Below, one piece after another: positions 60,086-64,000 of a DNA stretch of 64,000 nt. The stretch covers positions 45,263 through 109,262 of the forward strand of contig ONBA01000006.1 in assembly GCA_900315975.1 (NCBI GenBank). Direction: 5' to 3'. Origin of the DNA: an uncultured Ruminococcus sp. (GTDB lineage: Bacteria; Bacillota_A; Clostridia; Oscillospirales; Ruminococcaceae). A model generated the notes under the pieces. The model was not told the origin of the DNA and ran no database searches. It saw nothing but the letters and a program-made list of their open reading frames with translations. How positions within the stretch are numbered: position 1 is the stretch's first letter; each line of letters opens with the position of its first letter. The position numbers were made by a program, and so were the translations under genes.

Positions 60086-61765
60086 ATGAGAAACGAGAGA
60101 ATTGGCGACTACTTAGTTAGTCAGGGGCTGATCACAGAGGAACAGCTCCAGAAGGTTCTTGAGACCCAGAAGGAGTCGAATGGAGCCAAAAAGTTCGGCG
60201 ACGTTGTTGTTGAGCTTGGATTTATGTCAGAAGTTAACTTCACTAAGGCTCTTGCCGGTAAGCTGAGAGTTCAGTACGTTGACCTCGACAATATCGACAT
60301 CAACACAGACGCTGTTCAGAAGGTTCCTGAAGCACTCGCAAGAAAGCATACGGTCATCGCTATCGCTATCACAGGTAAGCGTCTTACTGTTGCTACAAAC
60401 GATCCTGTTAACTTCATCGTACTCGAAGATATCAAGGTATCGACAGGTATGGATACCGTTCCGGTACTCGCTACTACATCTGCTATCAATAAGGCTATAG
60501 GTAAGTGCTATTCAATGCAGAACGTTGACAGCGTTATCGACAGCGTTAACTCAATGGCGGGCGACCTCGGCGGAACTAGTGAGGAACAGGAAGCTAACGA
60601 CCGTATCGAGAGCGCTCCTATCGTTAAGCTTGCAACTACTATCGTTGAAAACTCATACAGAGCCGACGCAACCGATATTCATATCGAACCGTTCGATAAA
60701 TATACAAGAATTCGTATCCGTGTAAACGGCGACCTCGTTGAACTGATGAACATCTCCTCAGCTGTTCACAGCGCCCTCACCACACGTTTTAAGCTCATCA
60801 GCGGTATGAACATCGCCGAGAAGCGTATCCCTCAGGACGGACGTTTCACTCAGGTCGTTGACGGTACTACCCTCGATGTACGTGTATCTTCACTTCCTAT
60901 GGTACACGGTGAAAAGATCGTTATCCGAATCCTTTCAACAGGTCAGATCGCTCTCCGTAAGATCACTGACCTCGGTATGTCAGACTATAACTACCAGCTC
61001 TTCGAGTCGATGCTCCGCGTTCCTCACGGCGTTATCCTCGTTACAGGTCCTACCGGTTCCGGTAAAACTACAACTCTTTACGCAGCTCTCGGTGAGATTG
61101 CTAAGCCTAACGTAAACGTTGTTACCGTTGAGGACCCTGTCGAAAAAGCTATTGATGGTATCAACCAGTGTCAGGTTAACCAGAAGGCAGGCATGACATT
61201 CGCTGCTGCCCTCCGTTCAATCCTCCGTCAGGACCCTGATATCGTTATGATCGGTGAGATGCGTGATACTGAAACAGCCGATATCGGTATCCGTGCCGCT
61301 ATCACCGGACACCTTGTTCTCTCCACACTTCATACTAACGACGCTGCTTCAACTGTTGTACGTCTCGTTGATATGGGTGTTGCTGCATACATGGTTGCTA
61401 CTTCACTTATCGGCGTTATCGCTCAGCGACTTGTTAAGGTGCTCTGCCCGAGCTGCAAGCGCCCCAGAATGTCAACTGAGGAAGAAAATGAACTTATGGG
61501 TATTCCTTCATCTATCCAGATATATGATCCTGTTGGCTGCCCCGCTTGCAACAATACCGGCTATCGCGGAAGAACTGCTATCCACGAGATCATTCACTGT
61601 ACTGCTAAGGTTTCTGCTATCATTGCTGCCGGCGGCGGTAAAGAAGAGATCGAGCAGGCTGCAAAGGCTAACGGTACTAAGCTTCTCCGTGACAACGCTT
61701 CCGAGCTTGTTCAGGCAGGCGAAACTTCTATCGACGAACTCGTAAGATCTACATTCTCTATTTGA
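60086..61765 (+). CDS. pilB: Type IV pilus assembly ATPase PilB
   Basis: Hexameric ATPase powering pilus extension, 559 residues. The N-terminal MshEN-type domain (RIGDYLVSQGLITEEQL) is followed by the ATPase core with Walker A GPTGSGKTTT (about 325), the Asp box, Walker B DIVMIGEMRD (about 390) and the zinc motif CPSCKRP / CPACNNTGYRG (about 455-495). The ATG at 60086 has GGAGG 7 bases before it. pilT follows after 31 bases. Confidence 0.95.
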   Translation: MRNERIGDYLVSQGLITEEQLQKVLETQKESNGAKKFGDVVVELGFMSEVNFTKALAGKLRVQYVDLDNIDINTDAVQKVPEALARKHTVIAIAITGKRLTVATNDPVNFIVLEDIKVSTGMDTVPVLATTSAINKAIGKCYSMQNVDSVIDSVNSMAGDLGGTSEEQEANDRIESAPIVKLATTIVENSYRADATDIHIEPFDKYTRIRIRVNGDLVELMNISSAVHSALTTRFKLISGMNIAEKRIPQDGRFTQVVDGTTLDVRVSSLPMVHGEKIVIRILSTGQIALRKITDLGMSDYNYQLFESMLRVPHGVILVTGPTGSGKTTTLYAALGEIAKPNVNVVTVEDPVEKAIDGINQCQVNQKAGMTFAAALRSILRQDPDIVMIGEMRDTETADIGIRAAITGHLVLSTLHTNDAASTVVRLVDMGVAAYMVATSLIGVIAQRLVKVLCPSCKRPRMSTEEENELMGIPSSIQIYDPVGCPACNNTGYRGRTAIHEIIHCTAKVSAIIAAGGGKEEIEQAAKANGTKLLRDNASELVQAGETSIDELVRSTFSI

Positions 61766-61796
61766 TCTGCATACTTAATATTAGGAGGAATACACA

Positions 61797-62921
61797 ATGG
61801 GCATTATAAATATACATAGAATACTCGACGAGGTCCGTCTCCTCGGCTGTTCTGACCTTCACTTCACAAACGCTATCGCTCCTGTAGTACGTCTTAACGG
61901 TACACTCAGAACAATGCGTTCACAGTACCCCGAAATGGACGAGGAAGAGATACTTGATATCGTAAACCAGATGACAAACGAGGCTCAGCAGACTCAGATA
62001 AATAACCATATTGATACTGACTTCTCCTTCCAGACAAAGAGCGGTTACCGTCACCGTGTAAACGTTTACTTCCAGAAGGGCAAGCCCGCGATCGCTATCC
62101 GTCTTCTCCGCAATGATATCCCTACTCTTGAGGATCTCATGCTCCCTCCTATCCTCGCAGACTTCGCAATGCGTCCGCGTGGACTCGTTCTTGTAACTGG
62201 TCCTACCGGTTCAGGTAAGTCAACTACCCTCGCAGGTATGATCGACTTCGTAAACCTCAACCGCAGCGCTCACGTTATCACTGTTGAGGACCCTATCGAG
62301 TACGTTCATGATCACAAGAGATGTATGGTAAACCAGCGTGAGATCGGCGACGACGTTCCGTCATTCGCACTCGCCCTCAGAGCTGCCCTCCGTGAGGACC
62401 CCGATGTTATCCTCGTAGGAGAAATGCGTGACTTCGAGACCATTCAGGCTGCCGTAACTGCTGCCGAGACCGGACACCTCGTTATGTCTACACTTCATAC
62501 AACTTCCGCAGCTGATACTATCAACCGTATCATCGACGTTTACCCCGAGCACCAGCAGCAGCAGATCAGAACTCAGCTCGCTAACAACCTCGTGGGCGTT
62601 ATCTCTCAGACTCTTATTCCTAAGAAGGACGGTACAGGACGTATCGCTGTAATGGAGATCCTTAATGTTACAGACGCTATTTCGGCTATGATCCGTGATA
62701 ACAAGATCCACCTTATCCAGTCTGCTATCCAGACAGGTAAGCAGCAGGGCATGATGTCACTCGACCAGGAGCTTGCACGTCTCGTTGCAAAGAATGTAAT
62801 CAACGAGGTAGACGCTATAGAGAAGTGCCAGGACAAGCAGGAATTCTACCGCTTCCTTACACAGATGGGCGGAACACCTTCCGGCGGTCTCAACATTACT
62901 CAGAATGCAAATGTAGAATAA
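61797..62921 (+). CDS. pilT: Type IV pilus retraction ATPase PilT
   Basis: ATPase powering pilus retraction, 374 residues. It shows Walker A GPTGSGKSTT (about 134), Walker B DVILVGEMRD (about 202), the His boxes TGHLVMSTLHT and the AIRLLR motif near residue 98 corresponding to the PilT AIRNLI region. Its presence implies a retractile fibre. TAGGAGG precedes the ATG; a terminator follows. Confidence 0.94.
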   Translation: MGIINIHRILDEVRLLGCSDLHFTNAIAPVVRLNGTLRTMRSQYPEMDEEEILDIVNQMTNEAQQTQINNHIDTDFSFQTKSGYRHRVNVYFQKGKPAIAIRLLRNDIPTLEDLMLPPILADFAMRPRGLVLVTGPTGSGKSTTLAGMIDFVNLNRSAHVITVEDPIEYVHDHKRCMVNQREIGDDVPSFALALRAALREDPDVILVGEMRDFETIQAAVTAAETGHLVMSTLHTTSAADTINRIIDVYPEHQQQQIRTQLANNLVGVISQTLIPKKDGTGRIAVMEILNVTDAISAMIRDNKIHLIQSAIQTGKQQGMMSLDQELARLVAKNVINEVDAIEKCQDKQEFYRFLTQMGGTPSGGLNITQNANVE

Positions 62922-62928
62922 TTACCAA

Positions 62929-62957
62929 ATCCCCGCAATTATTTTGCGGGGATTCTT
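62929..62957 (+). terminator. Terminator of pilB-pilT
   Basis: ATCCCCGCAA (62929-62938) and TTGCGGGGAT (62944-62953) form a perfect stem followed by a T-rich tail. Confidence 0.85.
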
Positions 62958-63324
62958 GTAATTTTTTACAATTTACCAAAAAATGCGATTGATGAAGACA
63001 ATATAACGAAATTGTTACTATATTGTGAACAAAACGGTAGTTTGCCGGAAAGTAAAAATGACAGCTGTGATAACTACGTGTAAAATCAACTGTATATGGC
63101 TATATCGGGGTTTGTAATTAATTTGTAAAAGTGAGATAATCAGAAATCAATAACAAGCCGTTAATAGGGACTTATTAAATATACAATTTGGATAATATTT
63201 GGTTTTAATAATGAACATATTCATAGAATGTTGTGCATTGTGACGAAAAGGCGAAATAATACTTGCCGATTTACCGTTTTGATGTAAAAATTACGATTTT
63301 CGTGAATTTATTTTCAAGATTCTA
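62958..63324. other. AT-rich intergenic region before the major pilin gene
   Basis: About 370 bases with no coding frame, strong hairpin or recognisable RNA. Its end abuts the pilin promoter. Possible regulator sites cannot be named. Confidence 0.5.
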
Positions 63325-63353
63325 TTGACTTTTTATGAATGGAATGGTATACT
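63325..63353 (+). promoter_or_regulatory. Promoter of the major pilin gene
   Basis: TTGACT (63325-63330), 17-base spacer, TATACT (63348-63353), giving a purine-rich leader of about 88 bases before an AAAGGAGG site. Confidence 0.8.
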
Positions 63354-63447
63354 ATAATCACAGGAAAGGGAAGGGGACAAAAGAAAGACCCTGACCTAAA
63401 AATGGTGCGGAAAAGCACAGAAAATATTATAAAGGAGGTTTTCTACT

Positions 63448-64000
63448 ATGAAAACTACTAAGAAAGGTTTTACCCTCATTGAGCTCATCGTTGTTATCGC
63501 TATCATCGGTGTACTCGCAGCAATCCTCGTTCCTACAATGCTCGGCTATGTAAGAAAGTCTAAGCTTTCATCTGCAGGAACAACCGCTTCTTCTATCTAC
63601 AAGGCTATCAACTCAACTCTCACAGAGCTTGACGAAGAAGGCTACGAAGTAGGCGGCAACTACACACTCACATGGACTGGCGGTGCTTCAGGCGCTTGGT
63701 CAGCTATTACTGATATTAAGGATGCTACTGGTGCTGAAATGTCTGGTGACAAGACAGGTGCCTTCCACAAGAAGGTTGCAAACTTCTTTGCTGATATCGA
63801 AAAGGTTAAGAGTGCAAAGGCTGCTGTATTCAATGGCAACTGCGTAGCACTCGCTTGTTGCTCAGATAAGACATACACAGGTACTTATCCGTCAGGCGTT
63901 ATCACAAATGAAAATTATGACAGCTCAGACTTTAAGCCTGAGGATGGCCCTGTAGTTAAGAATAAGGCTGTTGAAGAGGCACTTAAGAAGGCTGGCATTA
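63448..64000 (+). CDS. Major type IV pilin, 3' end beyond window
   Basis: A prepilin, open to the window end (184 codons seen). The leader MKTTKKG is followed by FTLIELIVVIAIIGVLAA, with Glu at +5 and the standard N-terminal helix; the globular part has Cys residues near 142-149 (GNCVALACC) that could form a disulfide. Its own promoter, strong AAAGGAGG site and separation from the assembly operon fit the major, highly expressed subunit. Related Ruminococcus pilins are known to mediate binding to cellulose; that role here is inferred. Confidence 0.88.
   Translation, partial: MKTTKKGFTLIELIVVIAIIGVLAAILVPTMLGYVRKSKLSSAGTTASSIYKAINSTLTELDEEGYEVGGNYTLTWTGGASGAWSAITDIKDATGAEMSGDKTGAFHKKVANFFADIEKVKSAKAAVFNGNCVALACCSDKTYTGTYPSGVITNENYDSSDFKPEDGPVVKNKAVEEALKKAGI

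Noticed and set aside
1..64000. tRNA, rRNA, insertion sequence, prophage or CRISPR in the window
   Set aside because: No cloverleaf with TTCGANTC arm, transposase, integrase, phage structural gene or regularly spaced repeats was found on reading both strands.

Overview
The window is about 64 kb of a low-to-moderate-GC Gram-positive anaerobe, most likely a Ruminococcus-type Oscillospiraceae. The main reasons are a secreted GH5 glycanase with a C-terminal type I dockerin, a lipoprotein carrying a ScaE-like cohesin fold, a type IV pilus locus of the monoderm type, sporulation-family genes (spoIID-like, gpr, spoVS), an archaeal-type ProRS, and near-consensus sigma-A promoters with AGGAGG ribosome binding sites throughout. 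The assignment is inferred from gene content only.

Layout. 0-13 kb: the 3' end of a phosphoglucosamine-mutase-like gene whose active-site loops are all altered, an rRNA-type methyltransferase, ecfA1-ecfA2-ecfT, a YfhO membrane protein overlapping truA, two envelope proteins (DUF5711, CvpA), a ClpE/ClpC-type unfoldase and a cohesin-like lipoprotein translationally coupled to it. 13-20 kb: small membrane proteins, then a TetR-controlled RND/MMPL exporter with a very long L-x-x-G heptad-repeat partner. 20-33 kb: rnhA (apparently starting at ATC), a SpoIID-like protein, citrate synthase, a lipoprotein, a two-component system, and the compact run DUF1385-prmC-recA-recX-rimO-pgsA-DtxR-like. 33-50 kb: a lipoprotein, a YidC-glycerophosphotransferase fusion with a small membrane partner, a CNNM/CBS protein, rplM-rpsI, the GH5-dockerin enzyme, proS, gpr, rpsT, a compact Fst/par-like type I toxin-antitoxin locus, a uridine-kinase-like gene, spoVS-ymdB and asnB. 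50-64 kb: a type IV pilus locus with pilC, a pilM-pilN fusion, pilO, a 1156-residue PilX/GspK-like minor pilin, two further prepilins, pilD (opposite strand), pilB, pilT and a separately promoted major pilin that runs off the window end.

How the parts fit. The pilus locus supplies motor, platform, alignment complex, peptidase and pilins for a retractable surface fibre. Together with the dockerin enzyme and the surface cohesin it suggests a bacterium that attaches to and digests plant polysaccharide. The pilus genes are visibly richer in the tetranucleotide GATC than the rest of the window. The strongest candidates for undescribed or little-described biology are the toxin-antitoxin locus (45.14-45.44 kb), the cohesin lipoprotein, the YidC-glycerophosphotransferase fusion, the giant minor pilin, the degenerate hexosamine mutase, and two unusual translation starts (rnhA at ATC; cvpA with a hairpin between Shine-Dalgarno and start).
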